Shown here piece by piece: positions 48,601 to 60,600 of a DNA stretch of 64,000 nt. The translations under genes and the position numbers were made by a program. Positions within the stretch are counted from its first letter, which is position 1, and every line of letters starts with the position of its first letter. The stretch covers positions 3,907,316 through 3,971,315 of the forward strand of contig BSQZ01000039.1 in the NCBI GenBank assembly GCA_033239005.1. Reading direction: 5' to 3'. A model generated the notes under the pieces. That model ran no database searches, was not told the DNA's origin, and saw only the letters and a program-made list of their open reading frames with translations. Origin of the DNA: Lamellibrachia satsuma (taxonomy: Eukaryota; Annelida; Polychaeta; Sabellida; Siboglinidae).

Positions 48601-51600
48601 TTTTTGTGTTCCTTGTGGTTATTTATCTTCAGAAGCTTTTCTGTTGTGCGAAAAAAAAAATACATTCAGTAAGATTCAGAATGAAATACCACCACAACCG
48701 TTATTGTTTGCATTGTTTACTTCCATTAAAAAATATAACCAATATTAGCAATGATAAAGAAATAGCTGGCTGCTCATCTCAAACACTAGCCCTACACCAA
48801 TACAAACTAATCTATATTCTGGCATTAATTAACTGTGGTCCTCATTTCTAACTTTGTTAGGTTCTAATGTTATTCAGTGCAGTAAACATTACACCTAGAA
48901 CACTGACCTTCATCACTACACAGTGTATGCTCAGCAATAATTTCATTGGTTATTTTTAGATTGCTTAAGAGGAGGCACGGCAGCTGGATAGAACGTTTTA
49001 ATATGCATTATTAGTCCATTGTTTAAGCCCAAACTGTAGAGTGGCTCTTACTGACATATACTGAACATTTTTCTGCCAGACCCCCGTTTCCATGGCATCA
49101 AACAAAATGTCCACTGTATGAAGGAGTTATAGACTGTCTAAAAAATTGGAACACTTCAAAAGTAATGGATATTTTTACTATAATGATTTCAGAATCATCA
49201 CATGTTTATTTAACTTCATTAAATGTTGTCAACACATTTTATATATTACTCCAAAAATAATAAGACACTTTTTGATGAGTTTTTTTGAGAACATGTGGAT
49301 AAACGCAATCTAACCAGATGATAATGTCATTTTTATTTCCAGAGTGTTGCAATTTCTCATTGCCAAAATGTACTTTTTTTGTAAATGGCCATCAAAGATT
49401 GAACAGTGGCATTGATTACTTGATAGAGGCAAGCTTTAACCATGAGAAAAAACTAATTTACATTTCTGTCATTGTTGTAAAAAGTGAACTTTATTGATAG
49501 TAAAAACACAAAGCTATTGGAATAGGGCAAAAACGCATTTTGAGTAATTTTTGAAATATAATTTCATGTTACATATGTGAAACTATTTTCTAACATATTA
49601 ACCCCCCAAATATGATTAAATGCAACACAACTCTTTGTTATATAATTTGACCATCATCTGTTTATGAATGTTGCCCTTGCACCAAACGTAAACATGATAT
49701 TCACCCTAAAAAATCAAATTAAACAGATAATGGTTCATTAAAACACATTTAAGTGGTCAAGATATACTACACAGCATGATTTCATGACAGAAACTATCAC
49801 ATTTTTTACTTTTAATGAGAATGACAAATTTGTTATTTATAATTAATTACACATATAAAAGAAACAGGAACTGATTATGCATCTGGATACAGGCTAAAAG
49901 TGCAGATATAATGCTGTACATGTCCTACTCCACCTGGTGGTTTTGTAAGGAAGTTGTTCAGGCGATCATCACTAGGTGGCATTGGCATGGTCAGTTGTTC
50001 CAACAGTGCCAGACAATTGTGTGTGAATGTGTCTGCCAAAACCTGGAAAATATTCAAAACTTTGCAAGTAAAAAATTTTCAGACCAATGCACAATAGCCT
50101 AACTGCAGTTTACAAAACAATCTGATTTTTTAATCTAGTAGAAAAAAATATTATCAGTACCTTGATCGGTGAAAGCACAGAATATGTCAAATATCTGAAT
50201 AACGATTTTCTTGTAAACTTTTTTATTCAATCTATTCATCAGGAATACGTTGAGTAATCTCAATAGTTGTGTTTACAAGGACATTTTTATTCATATAAGA
50301 CATATATGTGGCAACTTATTGTGCCTAAAACAAAACTTAACTTGAGCAAACGTGCTTTCTCTGTCGCTGCGCCTAGGGTCTGGAATGAACTCCCCATCAC
50401 TTTGAAAACATCTGAAACTATAGCTATCTTCCCCAAAAAGACATATTTATTCCAAATTGCATTTCCACCATAAATCTTTGGTAGTCCCTCGTTCTGATAA
50501 TGACTTTTGCGCATCCCTGTTCACGATTATGCTTGATGATTCTGTTTTGTTGCACCTCTGAGATCAGGTATCTGAGGATATAGATGCCATAGAAGTTAAT
50601 TATTATTATTATAACTACAGACTTGATGAACATTTTCACAAATGTCAACTATTTATACAGTGAAGACAACAAGAGCATATAACATAGATGCTCTTTTCAT
50701 CACACGAATACAGTTTACTCACTACTACAACATTTCGGCAACTGCCAGTTGCCTTCTTCAGGAACTGAATTCTGGGACAACTTAATTCTTCTCCTGCTCA
50801 CAAGCACGCTGCCGTAGCAGTGAGTAAACTTTATATTTGTGATAAAAAAGAAAATCTATAGTATATTGTTCTCCAAACTTGATGAACATTTTCATGAACA
50901 ACTACATACCTCCTTCGGCTGTTCCTTCACAATGATGAGGGCCGTCTTCATAGTGTAGTAGCGAACATCATCATATTCTAGGAACTCCTGGAAGTGGGTG
51001 ATCAGCTGGTCGAGCTTGAGCTTGGAACTAAGAAGCCCCTCAACAACTGGCTGCAGAGAAATTACATCAAAATGTACATCAAAATAAGCAATCTTACATT
51101 TAGATAGTCATCATAATCCTTGAAAGGATTCACCTTCCGTTTTCTTGGAATGTTATTTCTGAATATTTCAGCTGATTCACGCAGCGTTCCCTCAACGGAT
51201 TGAGCTCCCCCATAAAATATTCGGAAAGAATATAAAAAAGCTTCATCACGTCAAGCACATAAAATCATATCGCTTGTTAAAGCGAAACAAAAGTCATGGT
51301 TTTGGGGCAACGCACCAAAAAGAGCTAACAAAACAAACCATTTGAAACAATAATCAAGAATATCACGCTAGTGGTTTTCTCAGAATTTTTTCTATAAGTG
51401 GAAGAATCTAGTCAAATCTCTGTTTTCCTGGTTGCTGACATATTGACCAAGGCAACAAATAACCGCCTGGCTTGGAAATTGATTTTCAGTAAGATGCATT
51501 ATCGTAAGTGCTTTTGACCGAAATCAAAGGGTCGTTGGGTGTACACAGGAGCAAGTCAAGCAACGCAAAGTCTCAATCAAGCTGCTAAGTCAGAACAGGA

Positions 51601-54600
51601 GAAGCTTAGTAAACAAAGGCCGAAATAAGTTTCGACACAAACAGCATGGCCATATCCTATTGGCAAGTATAGGACTAGGTTTTTGCATATAGATTTTCAT
51701 TTGTTGAGCAAATATTGCGTCCTATGAAATGTCACTGACCATGAAATTTAGATGCAGTGTGTTCAAGGTTTTCCTAGAGTAAACTATTGGCGTGATATTC
51801 TTCATAGCCCCCCAAACCATGACTTCTGTTTGAATACTGAGACTGACTCACAGAAAAGATAGTGAAAATAGATAAGATGGACTAATTCAAATAACATCTG
51901 ATAAGCAAGATCTCAAACACAATTATTTGATAGCCGAATTCTTTTATAATCAGTTAGAAGTTTGTTAGTTAAATTGAAAATTGATCCTTACCTTAAACTG
52001 CAGAGCTGGGAAACACACAGCATTCTCTGAAATCTTCCTCAGTGGAGTTTCACCTTCCGCTTTCACAAACTTCATCAGTGTACATAGTGCAAGCTCCTAG
52101 TGAAACATAACCACCATTTTGATAATTTTGACCTTTGCAACAAAATATATTTAACTACTATGTGATGCATACATATGGATAGGGAAATGTCTTGGCTTTG
52201 TTGTTATAATCAGTGCAACAGGATCATTAGTGCCAAAGTTATGTCTACATATACATTTAAGGGGTAACATGAAATGTTGCAATAAAAAACTGATAAGCGA
52301 TATTTCTAAAAACTGATAAGCGATATTTAAAAAAATGAGTAGCGATATTTCTAAAACTGATAAGTGATATTTCTAAAAACTGATAAGCGATATTTCTAAA
52401 AACTGATAAGCGATATTTCTAAAAACTGATAAGCGATATTAAAAAACCTGATAAACAATATTTACGAACACTAATAAGCAATATTTCTAAAACCATTTCA
52501 TTTACAAACATTTAACATGAATATGTTTCACAACACATATGCCAAATGTCATCAGGATCAGATGGGGTTGAGAACATTGCTAGTTGTTTTCTTGCAGAAT
52601 AAGCTGCAGCCAGGGTTGAAAAAAATCATGATTTTTTTTAAATAAAAAAATCGGATTTTTTAAATTTAAATCAGATTTTTTTTTATTTATTTGATTTTTT
52701 TATTTATTTGATTTTTAAAAATCTGGTATACACAATATCATAAAATATTTGAGTATCAGGCAATCTGGTGTCAATACAGCTACACAAGTGTGCACACTTT
52801 GTGCCTTTGTATTAAAAAACACACAAAACTTTGTTGATCTCGATGCTTGTAAACAATTATTTGTGTTAAATTCATATAAATCAGCGATTAAAAAAACCGG
52901 AAGTCAAAAAAAATATAAAAAATCGTAAATCAATGATTTTTTTGGAGCGATTTAAATCAATGATTTAAATCAAATGATTTAAATAAAACAACCCTGGCTG
53001 CAGCTAAGATTAAAGGGACCTCGGAAAACTGCTGGATTCACAGATATTCTCACATCCCCCAGATGGAGGAGACTGGGAAAAGCAGCAAGTGGGAGAAGGT
53101 GGTGTAGGAAGACAAAGCAGAAACAAGAAAAGGGATGACACCCAACACGTAGGTAGGCAGTGGGTACTGGATATGGCAAAACATACAAATGGGTACATTT
53201 GCACAGTGAAACATTGTGTGGCCAATCTCGCATAAAGTGGGAATATTCCTAGAATAGTGAGTCAGGAAGCAAAAAGAAATCTACCTAAGATGAGGAAGAA
53301 TGTGTCAAATGTAAGTATGCATGTAGAAACAGTAACAATAACTTGCATGGAACACAGAGAATTATGTTTACCTGAACATTGGCATGCTGGTCTGTAAGTA
53401 GCTGACACAGGCTGCTTGTGGCATCGTCGTATCTCTCTCTCAGCCAAGTCTTATACTTGCCTTCACTGTCTGGAAAATGTCAAGGAAGAATGATCAGTTA
53501 TCACATCACGATAAAGATCTGTGTTGTAAATAGCGATGATATAACTTTTACATTCACATATATATCATTGTTTGCATGTTGTTGAAACTCTCTCCATGTA
53601 TGCATACCTTTGTTAAAAAACATACAAAGAATTTACATTGATTGTTAGATCAGGTAAGTTGTGTAGATGTGCACTGACTCTGTTGAACTCACTCCTCATT
53701 AGCATTAAGTCCACAGGAAATATATTATAATTTTGCCGTATACTATTAAACTAAAAACCTACCAGTTTAAACTCACTTTCGGCATAGTTCCTCAGCTTAC
53801 CAATCTAACTGTTTACAACTTGAATTGCTAATTTATTAGAAAGTGCCTAACTCCTTTTGTTTTGGAGCGCTGCCGAGCTTGGGTCTCCCGAAGATTTTAG
53901 CGCAGTAGAAGTGTTTTATATTGTATTGAATAGCATTATGTCATAATATACAGTCAGTTAAAAATGAATAGTTTGTCCAATTGTTTCACCAAAACTAAAT
54001 AACACATTTGTACAAACGAGCTGGCATCCTCAATTCATTTAGGACATTGCAAACCAAGTTCATTGATGTTCAAATCCCTACAATGGTGCATGAACTTTAA
54101 GTAATATGCACAATCGGCTTAATAAGAGTGTATACTTTTGTTAAAAAAATCATCAAAAGAATTTGTTTTGATTATTAGATCAGGTGACTGGAAAACGTGT
54201 GAATAGCTTATGTCATAGCCTATAGGGCTGGACCACTTCTGCCTTTTTTTGGCCAAATTTTTACCAGATTCGGTCAAAAATAATTTAACAGTTTGTCCAA
54301 TGATTTTGTCACAACTAAATAACGCATTTGCACAAGAGTTAGCATGTTGTATTGGCTACTAGATAGGCTTAATTTCTTTGTGAACTGATTTTAAAACGAG
54401 ACCCAAAAAAATTTTATCGAGGAAGGACTGTTAACACTGATTGGTTGATTGGCTTAGTTAAATACATGTCCCTAGCATGCAGACATTTATGGTACTGCCC
54501 AATGTCCACGCAAAGCACTAGTACACTACTGGTCAAATACATCATTATCCAACTGGCAACAAATTACCTGACATTCATGCTCACCTTTAGGCATGTTGTC

Positions 54601-56036
54601 TGGATCAACAGGCTTTGGCAGATACATCTCTTGGCTTTTGATTAGATGTGAAAACACTTTGTGCAGTGACTGTATCGCAGCCACCACCACAGCTGGGTCA
54701 TCCGACTGAAACATCAAAATGTAATAATTGCTGTAATTTATCTCTGTACTAATATTATAATCTTGATGCTTGATCAATGTTAGTATGTCCAGATTCTGTT
54801 TACTACAACCATTACTAGGTCCATTTGCATCTAATTTAAGGCTAAATTAAAGATCCATGCATTATTCTGATTGTAATACCAATAAATAGCAAGAAGCCTT
54901 GTTACGATATGCCTACGATCAATGATCTTGTGGGGCCAAATGGGAAAGTGTCTAAATTATAGATTCAGACCACCGTCTCTGTGAGCCCAATACAGGTTTG
55001 TCCATTCCCTTAGTCTTACTTCCCAGGCACTGGGCATCAATACCAGGATTTTGGTGAAGGTAGAACTTGAAGGGACAGGTTACACATATCTGATTTTATG
55101 GATCTAATCTCTACAACTCTAAAGAAAACTGTTTGATTACCAGTGTCACACATATAGGATCTTTAACATGGACTTAATGGAATGAAGCCCTGATTTGATC
55201 AGTAGGCATACTACTTGGGAATTAAGTAGACTTCATTACTTAGTAGGTAGACTCTTCTTCTTCTTCTTCCTCTAAGTGCATAATCCTGCACTATGGTGAA
55301 TATATACAACGTGAATGTTTTGCCTATATACATCGTGAATGTGTTGCCTATATACATGGTAAATGTGGTGACTATATACAACATGGAGTGTGCTGTTTTT
55401 TTACTGTAGTGTATTGTCTGTAGTTTGGACATTAGTTTGAGACTCAGCAAACTTCAGTTAGTGTCACTGACACTGTCAGATATAATTTATTCAGATCCAT
55501 ACAATACAAATTCAACATACATTAACAATATAACATATAATAATCTTATGACAATGTATAAAAACCTGGAATAAGGCAATATCCACAGAGACAATGGTAC
55601 TATAGTTATAGTATCAAAGCATAAATAAAAATAAAAGTATAAATTTGTATTTAGTAGATCATAACTAACTATTATCTGATAGCTGCTATGGACCTGGGAG
55701 ACCCCTATTAAGACCAGACAGATCGCTATCATAAGGGCCACTGTAACACTGTCAATCTCAGACACAAGTCACTGTGACAGTCGCGCGTGTCGGTGAGTAG
55801 TTTAGTCTCTAGAGTCTAGACTAGAGAGTCGTGACATGTGAACCCGTAAAACGTATTATATACGAGATGATAAAACAATTAGTTACCTCACAGCACAAAA
55901 TGACATCGATAAGTTGGTTTGCATTTTTTCTGTCATTAATTATGCCTTTAGTTTTATCTTTCAACTGTTTTATGCAGTCGTTTCTCTTCAACGTGGACAT
56001 TTCTTCAATCTTAGCACGTTTTCTGGGCGCTGCCAT
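39623..56036 (-). CDS. NOC4L: NOC4L, nucleolar complex protein 4 homologue, complete
   Basis: Fourteen exons, transcription order: 55887-56036, 54585-54705, 53372-53469, 51992-52096, 50910-51050, 49934-50042, 48561-48640, 46928-47039, 45310-45370, 44928-45038, 42819-42982, 42004-42086, 40938-41051, 39623-39739. Phases agree and give 521 residues (human 516). Conserved blocks: QLIDVILCCE, KYKTWLRERYDDAT, HFQEFLEYDDVRYYTMK, LFSTLWLEFLK, LSVSLYKQVLL, GGAISLLSLNSLFVL, NYPDFYEKLYALLEPSIFHA, GYLVAAFAKKLARLALTAPP, PFICNLIRRHP and SSLWELQTLQHHYHHEV, the CBF/Mak21-type helical region. The orthologue works with NOP14 in nucleolar 40S maturation. The chosen start (MAAPRKRAKIEEM) has context AAATATGGC; an in-frame ATG lies 60 bases upstream. 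Exon 8 begins in a six-fold repeat of its own acceptor, and several other exons adjoin arrays. Its head faces EP400. Confidence 0.95.
40695..40937. repeat. 80-bp tandem repeat, three copies, ending at a NOC4L donor
   Basis: Three nearly identical units: gggttatatcatgcacccga ... gctctattgatttgatgctg ... tgtaatgtgccactta. The last unit ends in cacttac, which on the minus strand is the gtaagtg donor of exon 13. Confidence 0.9.
41585..41715. repeat. About 46-bp tandem repeat, 2.8 copies
   Basis: Unit gttcattatatttgtttatc...actattcgtacacacaacaa, in NOC4L intron 12. Confidence 0.9.
41910..42003. repeat. 43-bp tandem repeat touching a NOC4L donor
   Basis: Two copies of a gagacagtca(c/t)a(t)...ctactcaggtatataaaaca unit, and a third partial gagagacagtcac that is itself the exon 12 donor region (minus strand CAG|gtgactgtctc). 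Confidence 0.8.
42087..42665. repeat. 28-bp minisatellite abutting a NOC4L acceptor
   Basis: About 20 copies of acacaacatgtcagttatgt plus agttcaaa, with occasional shortened units. The left end is the acceptor of exon 12 (minus strand gttttgaaccacag), so gttcaaaac is shared between the acceptor and the repeat. Confidence 0.9.
43530..44850. repeat. Dispersed repeat copy interrupted by the 27-bp array
   Basis: The left flank (taagtaatatgcacagttag ... gaaagtgtgaatagc) and right flank (accacctatgcccctttttt ... aaacgagctagcatgtcata) match, in order, 54095-54350, where no array is present. Part of the right flank also matches 53930-54030. Confidence 0.7.
43650..44632. repeat. 27-bp minisatellite, about 36 copies
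   Basis: Unit tatggtccagtgtatagagc plus caggcct, in NOC4L intron 10. Its unit length is a multiple of three, so all three plus frames stay open for up to 310 codons (ARPYGPVYR, MVQCIEPGL). These are not genes. A higher-order pattern (acattccagtgtatagaccc variants) appears after 44150. Confidence 0.95.
45568..45928. mobile_element. hAT-like MITE, 361 bp
   Basis: The left end caggtatggggcgattaa and right end (inverted) caggcatggggcaattaa are matched inverted repeats. The flanks gccgagac and gccaagac agree at 7 of 8 positions, fitting an 8-bp hAT duplication. The interior is rich in gttaactta motifs. It is in NOC4L intron 8. Confidence 0.8.
46008..46225. repeat. About 31-bp minisatellite (gaggtggaaatgtagggatg)
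   Basis: About seven copies, with variants such as atacaggtataggg. Confidence 0.9.
46465..46745. repeat. Minisatellite of tgacgtcacaaacatatcgc units
   Basis: About 12 copies of an 18-24 base unit. At least three contain tgacgtca, the CRE half-site palindrome; others read tgacatcac or tgatgtcac. Confidence 0.9.
46998..47262. repeat. 43-bp array that duplicates a NOC4L 3' splice site
   Basis: Minus-strand unit: ttctgttccag, ctgtctgtcag, tctgtacaagcaggtgttgct. ctgacagacagctggaacag recurs at 47029, 47072, 47115, 47155, 47198 and 47241 (spacings 43, 43, 40, 43, 43). The leftmost unit is the true start of exon 8. Confidence 0.95.
47342..47570. repeat. Long inverted repeat (hairpin element), arms about 100 bp
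   Basis: aatgaagaaacaattttct, caactattgagatttact and gaactgaattctgggatgac on the left have inverted partners aagttgtttcttcatt, agtaaatctcaatagttg and gtcgtcctaaaattcagttc on the right, around a ttctgctcaccagttgg loop. It lies in NOC4L intron 7. Confidence 0.8.
48030..48560. repeat. About 50-bp minisatellite abutting a NOC4L donor
   Basis: About ten copies of gtaagacaaatgttgataca, ctaacacaacaaaactaaac, agacttaaagt. The right end reads agtgttaagacaaac, which is the exon 7 donor (minus strand AAG|gtttgtctt). Confidence 0.95.
48641..49933. other. NOC4L intron 6, no further feature seen
   Basis: AT-rich intron sequence between exons 6 and 7, without a recognised repeat or coding segment. Confidence 0.4.
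50270..50630 (+). mobile_element. LINE 3' end fragment
   Basis: The plus strand reads KLNLSKRAFSVAAPRVWNEL, then PITLKTSETIAIFPKKTYLF and a stop. The F.VAAPRVWN.LP block is the usual C terminus of RTE/CR1-like LINE polymerases. The 3' tail after it is shared, inverted, with 28.6-28.76 kb. It lies in NOC4L intron 5. Confidence 0.75.
50712..50830. repeat. Small inverted-repeat element, related core to 47.4 kb
   Basis: The ends agtttactcactactac and gtagcagtgagtaaact are inverted complements with one mismatch. The inner text aggaactgaattctgggac and ttcttctcctgctcac is shared with the hairpin at 47342-47570. Confidence 0.65.
52300..52480. repeat. 23-bp minisatellite (aaaaactgataagcgatatttct)
   Basis: About eight copies in NOC4L intron 3, the outer ones degenerate. 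Confidence 0.9.
52611..52996. mobile_element. hAT nonautonomous element with perfect 8-bp target duplication
   Basis: The element starts cagggttg and ends caaccctg. It is flanked by identical gctgcagc (52603-52610 and 52997-53004). The ends are rich in gatttaaat blocks. The internal block acacaagtgtgcacactttg ... ttgatctcgatgcttgtaaa is shared with 16083-16762. There is no transposase. Confidence 0.9.
53930..54400. repeat. Dispersed repeat, two partial tandem copies
   Basis: aatagtttgtccaattgttt...aacacatttgtacaaacgagctggcat near 53970 recurs as aacagtttgtccaatgattt...aacgcatttgcacaagagttagcat near 54290, and again at 44690-44750. These copies lack the 27-bp array found at 43.65-44.63 kb. 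Confidence 0.65.
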
Positions 56037-57693
56037 ATTTAAGCATCGTCCAATCAGAACGTCGGTTTTTAGGAAGTTCTCTCCAGGACGAGGCAAATTT
56101 TTAGGCTCGCAAGACAGCCATTTTGAGCACCCTTTCTCGATTTGTACGTGGCATGATGGGGTCGTAGCATCGAGAGAATTTTAATGCTAAATTTACATGT
56201 TAGTTTGTATGCTGTGTCAAAATGTTTAGATGAGACCCCAGTGTTGATGGATTGAGGGTTTTTGACCAAGGATGGATGCACCATCACCGTGATATTTCTA
56301 ACTGAAGATTGGTAAGTCGACGGAGGCCTGGGATTCGTCAACCGCCGATTCGTCATTACCACTGACCTATTTTTAACACCGTGGCGCGTATCCTTATGGC
56401 GGCTTTATAAGAACGAAGGCTTTATAAGAATGGTCGAAGGCCTAACCGCCCGATTTGTTTTGCATTAATGTACGTGTTTTTTAAATATAAATTGTGTGCA
56501 TTACTATGTGTTTATATGCATGCATACCAGTAAGAATGAGGTAGTGAAACGGGTATTTATTCGATTGATCTAAAGAAGACTTCACATTTTGAAAAGCAGT
56601 AGCGCGTGGTCGGTATGAAAGGGAAGCAGTTCCGAGTTCCTTCCTTGCCCTTTTTTATATAATTTTATTTGTGTGTGTATCCTGACACTTGTGTCACTTA
56701 AATGTAAAACATTTAGGTTTGTATGTGGTTGTTTGAAGCAAAAACCGCTTTTATAAATGTTCTAATTTACATTAAAATTATAAATTTCATATAATATTAT
56801 TGGTATACGGGCATATTTTTAACACAGTAGTGACATTTCAGTTTATCTATTTACATTTTTCTTTAAACAGCCAATAGTAAAAGGCTGTTTTACATACACA
56901 TACCAGGCTTCAATTTTCATGTGAGTGCGTGTGTCCGAGACTCTTTGTATCCAATGTATGTCACTTGGTATGAGTCCGTCGGACTCCCTAGTTTTAAAAG
57001 ACGATAAATCCAGTATTACAGTGGCAAATTTCAACAATCCATTAATGTGCATATATGCTGCCATCTTGAATAGGCTTCGGTCTGTAATGAGTGGTTGTAC
57101 TCGCTTCTGTCAATTCGAAAATACTTGTGAGCTCGGCACACCACGTTGCTTTCGGATCCAACATGGACACATCCATCTTAGATTATGGGCTACACAAAGG
57201 TGTTCGATGATCAAAATATTGGAATTGAATCGATAGCCCGGGCCTGCACGGGAGGGGTATGTGCACTGGAGGTTGGAGCACCGTATTACTGAGTACACAA
57301 ATAAAGCATTATTTCGACTGATTGGTTTAATAAAGTTATTAATCACGCCATGGAATACCCTACCAAGCGATTGTGTCAATGCATTAACAGTAAACAATTT
57401 TAAAATAAAGTATCAAAATTACTGCTATAACCACTGATTTGGGGGATATATATATGAGCCAGAAGGCTCCCTGCTCCAAACCCTTACAAGATGTTATTCA
57501 AGGTATGATTATTTGAATTGTTAGAAAAGTGGGCCCCCAAATTTGTCTGCGGATTCCCAAATATGAGCAGAGTGGGAGTCCACCGGACTCCCACCAATTT
57601 TCCATGAAAATCAATGCCTGCATGCAAACATTTTGTATATTGTAACCTTTTAGTGATGATGCCCCTCTTTTGAATCTGACTGAATATTTCCAG
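56037..57693. promoter_or_regulatory. NOC4L-EP400 divergent intergenic region
   Basis: About 1.66 kb separates the NOC4L start (minus) from the first recognised EP400 exon (plus). Promoters of both should lie here. EP400 probably has an untranslated first exon inside it, because the exon with the ATG begins at an acceptor (atttccag, ending 57693). No TATA box or clear initiator can be assigned. A LINE tail occupies 57.3-57.4 kb. Confidence 0.45.
57315..57420 (+). mobile_element. LINE C-terminal remnant
   Basis: The plus strand reads TPWNTLPSDCVNALTVNNFK and then IKYQNYCYNH before a stop. The WN.LP..CV.A.....FK pattern is the usual end of LINE polymerases. The fragment is short. Confidence 0.5.
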
Positions 57694-60600
57694 GTGTGGG
57701 GGCCTTAGGGAGGAGCCACCATGAACCGGGGTAACAACCCCGCCGGTGGTCTGCAGCGACAGACCTCGGGTGGTAGCACTGGTGATTCTGCACCAGGTAC
57801 GCCGCAGCAAGCAGCTGTGCCACAGCAGATCACCCTACAGCAGAGCCCGGTGCCACAGTTCATGTTGGCCACTGGCCCGTTGCAAGGTGTCAGTCTGCAG
57901 GCGTCGCATCAGCCACAGCTGCTCGGAGGTAAGACTGAGTGATTGGCCTTAGAGTGATGTGTTTTACAAATTTCTGTTGCACCTAATTCTTCAGAAACCA
58001 AGCTCAGACGTGCATAATAGTTAACAGGTTAATCAGTATCTAAATAAGTAGAAGTAGTGTTAAAGTTGTTAGCATATGGATGTATATGCTAGGGAGCTTA
58101 GGAGGGTTAAAAGGGAGTCTTCAAATGACGACAAAATTGCACTGTTTCCTACAATGCTGACATAACACTAAGAGGGAATGAATTCCAAAGAGTTGTTGCG
58201 ACAACCAAGGGAGCCTAAATTCCAATGTCAGTTTTAAATCTAGAAACAAAAAGTAGATCAGATTGAAGCTGTATAGGCTTTCTGAGTTTTTTTAAGAACT
58301 AGAACTAAAATGCATATTGTCGGTTTAGTGTACATTGTCTTTCGGAAACTGACTAAAATTGTCACTTGAAATGGGGTCATTTCATGTCAACTAGCTTAAC
58401 TTTCAGATATTTTACCAGTTGACCCTCACATATTTCAATGAACAAATTAAAAAAAAAAACCTGTGGTGCCAGAATGGAGATGTGTAAAGTTTCAAGCCCC
58501 AGTTGTAGATAGGGTGTGAAAAGCCAAATTTTCAATACATTATATCCAAAAATCTATTTGGACTTGTTGCTTGACATGTTGCACAGCTCTTTTCTGCCAC
58601 CGACGGGATTTTGATTATTTTTTTTCACTGGAATCTGAGAGGATCGCCTGGGCACCACTAGGTGTGCTGGTGTGGAATGACTCGATTGTTGTTTGAAATG
58701 TGTTCAAATGTTGGACCCTGTTGCCTATTCAACAGCTTTGAGCCAGGGTCTGCAGGTGGCCTCTCCCACACAGTCTCCCAACACCTTCCCCCAAGGCGTC
58801 ATCACCACCTACTCGCCAGAGGCAGTGGCACAGTCAGGCAGCGGTCAGCTCCGCTCGTCTGGCGTGCCTGTCTCCCAGGCTGCCCCGGCACCGTCCACGC
58901 CTCCAGTTGGCATGGTGGCCAACATGTTGCAGCATCAGCTCGCGAGTCCAGGTGGGTCTGCTGACATGTTTTGTAGGCTTCTTCCCTTGTTTTGTAGGCT
59001 TCTTCCCTTGTTTTCTACATGGTTAAGGGTGTTAGTGATTTCGCTGATATCTGCACCACGTGCTATTGGTACTGTTTCATAGTGGCATAGCTCTGGTTCA
59101 TTAGGGGAAGCTTGGGGGTGGTCACATGAGTTCTAAACTCCATATAAACATATAGCATTATGTGTTGGTGGGTAGTGGTTTGGTCGTTCCATGTTTCGTG
59201 GAACAATATACACGTTATCTTATGTCCCATGCATTTGAGGTTTTTTTAAGGGATTATGCATCATTTTGTGTTTTTAAAAAATGTGACAATAGTGATGCTA
59301 TGCAACTGTTGGTGGTAAAGCTATACTGTATAAACTTGTGCTATGTGTAAAATCATTTGTGCAAAAAATTACAAAAACAGCTGTTTTTAAGTATTGAGTT
59401 GTGTGTTTCAGCTGGATTGGTGATGGTGCCGTCACTGCCTGGTTCAACTGGCTACCCCTCGGCAGCGTTCGTTGCACACCCTGGTGGAAGTGGGGCAGCT
59501 ACGACGTTCATAGTACAGCAACAGCCAGCTCTGGCAGCAGCTGAAGTTGGCAGTTCGAACCTAGCCGATTTCCAGATGTTTCAGCAACAGCAGCAGGTGG
59601 CAGTAGCATTCCCGTCAGCACCGACTGCGGGAACGATGAGTGCTACCGGTGGCACTATACACCACCTTGGTCAAAGCCCTCGCAGGGCAGGGGCTAGTCC
59701 CCTTGCCAGTCCAGCAACACAGCAGTCTAGCTTGACAAAAGGCATGAATTTTCAACAACATAAACAACAACAGATAGTTGGCTCGGGCATTGGTGCATCG
59801 AGTCCTCTCAAGGCACGCGCATCGTTGCACGGGGTGTTGCAGAGTCCCGACCGGCTGGCGAAACGGATCAAGCTGGAGGAACACCCAGCACCGTCGGAGG
59901 AGGCAGCTCGCTTTCGCAAGCTCATCTGCGACGCGCGCCTGAAAGAGATGTCGGATGTGAAGGGCTTCTACATGGAACATCTGACAGAGCTGTTCTTCCT
60001 GCAGAATGGAGGCAACATCATCGATTATTTCGCATGGAAGAAGCGTCCCACAATGCAGCTGTTGCATTTCCTCCGTTCGGGACATCTCGATAGTGAGGAG
60101 GAGGAAGAGGAACAAGAGCAGAGTATCAATAACGAGGTTTGTAATTGATGCTGGCAGCATATGCAATAAGATGTACAGCTGTTTGTTATCCAGAAGTGTG
60201 CTTTCACTTTCCTTTCATTTTCCTTCTGCTGCCTTATTTCCAAAAATAATGTAATGGTGATGAAATGTGGTTATAATGTCAGTTTTGAATAGTGGTAATT
60301 GAAACAGTTAGAACAGTTGTGTTGACTGTTGTGTGTTTTCTGTTTGTAGGTGAAGGTGCTTACAAGTAGTGGTAGCAGTACACCAATTGCAACGCCAGTT
60401 GCTATATCCACAACCCTGCCACCAGCAATAACAGCGTTGCAGCAACAGCAAGGTATGGCAACTGTTGTAAAAAAATCACACCCTCAGCTGAGATTCTGTC
60501 TGTACGATTGTGCCACAGAACTGCCATTGCATTCAATTTGTTAGTCAAGCTACAAACGTACAGTTGGTATATAGTATCATTTTTATAAAAATTACCTTTC

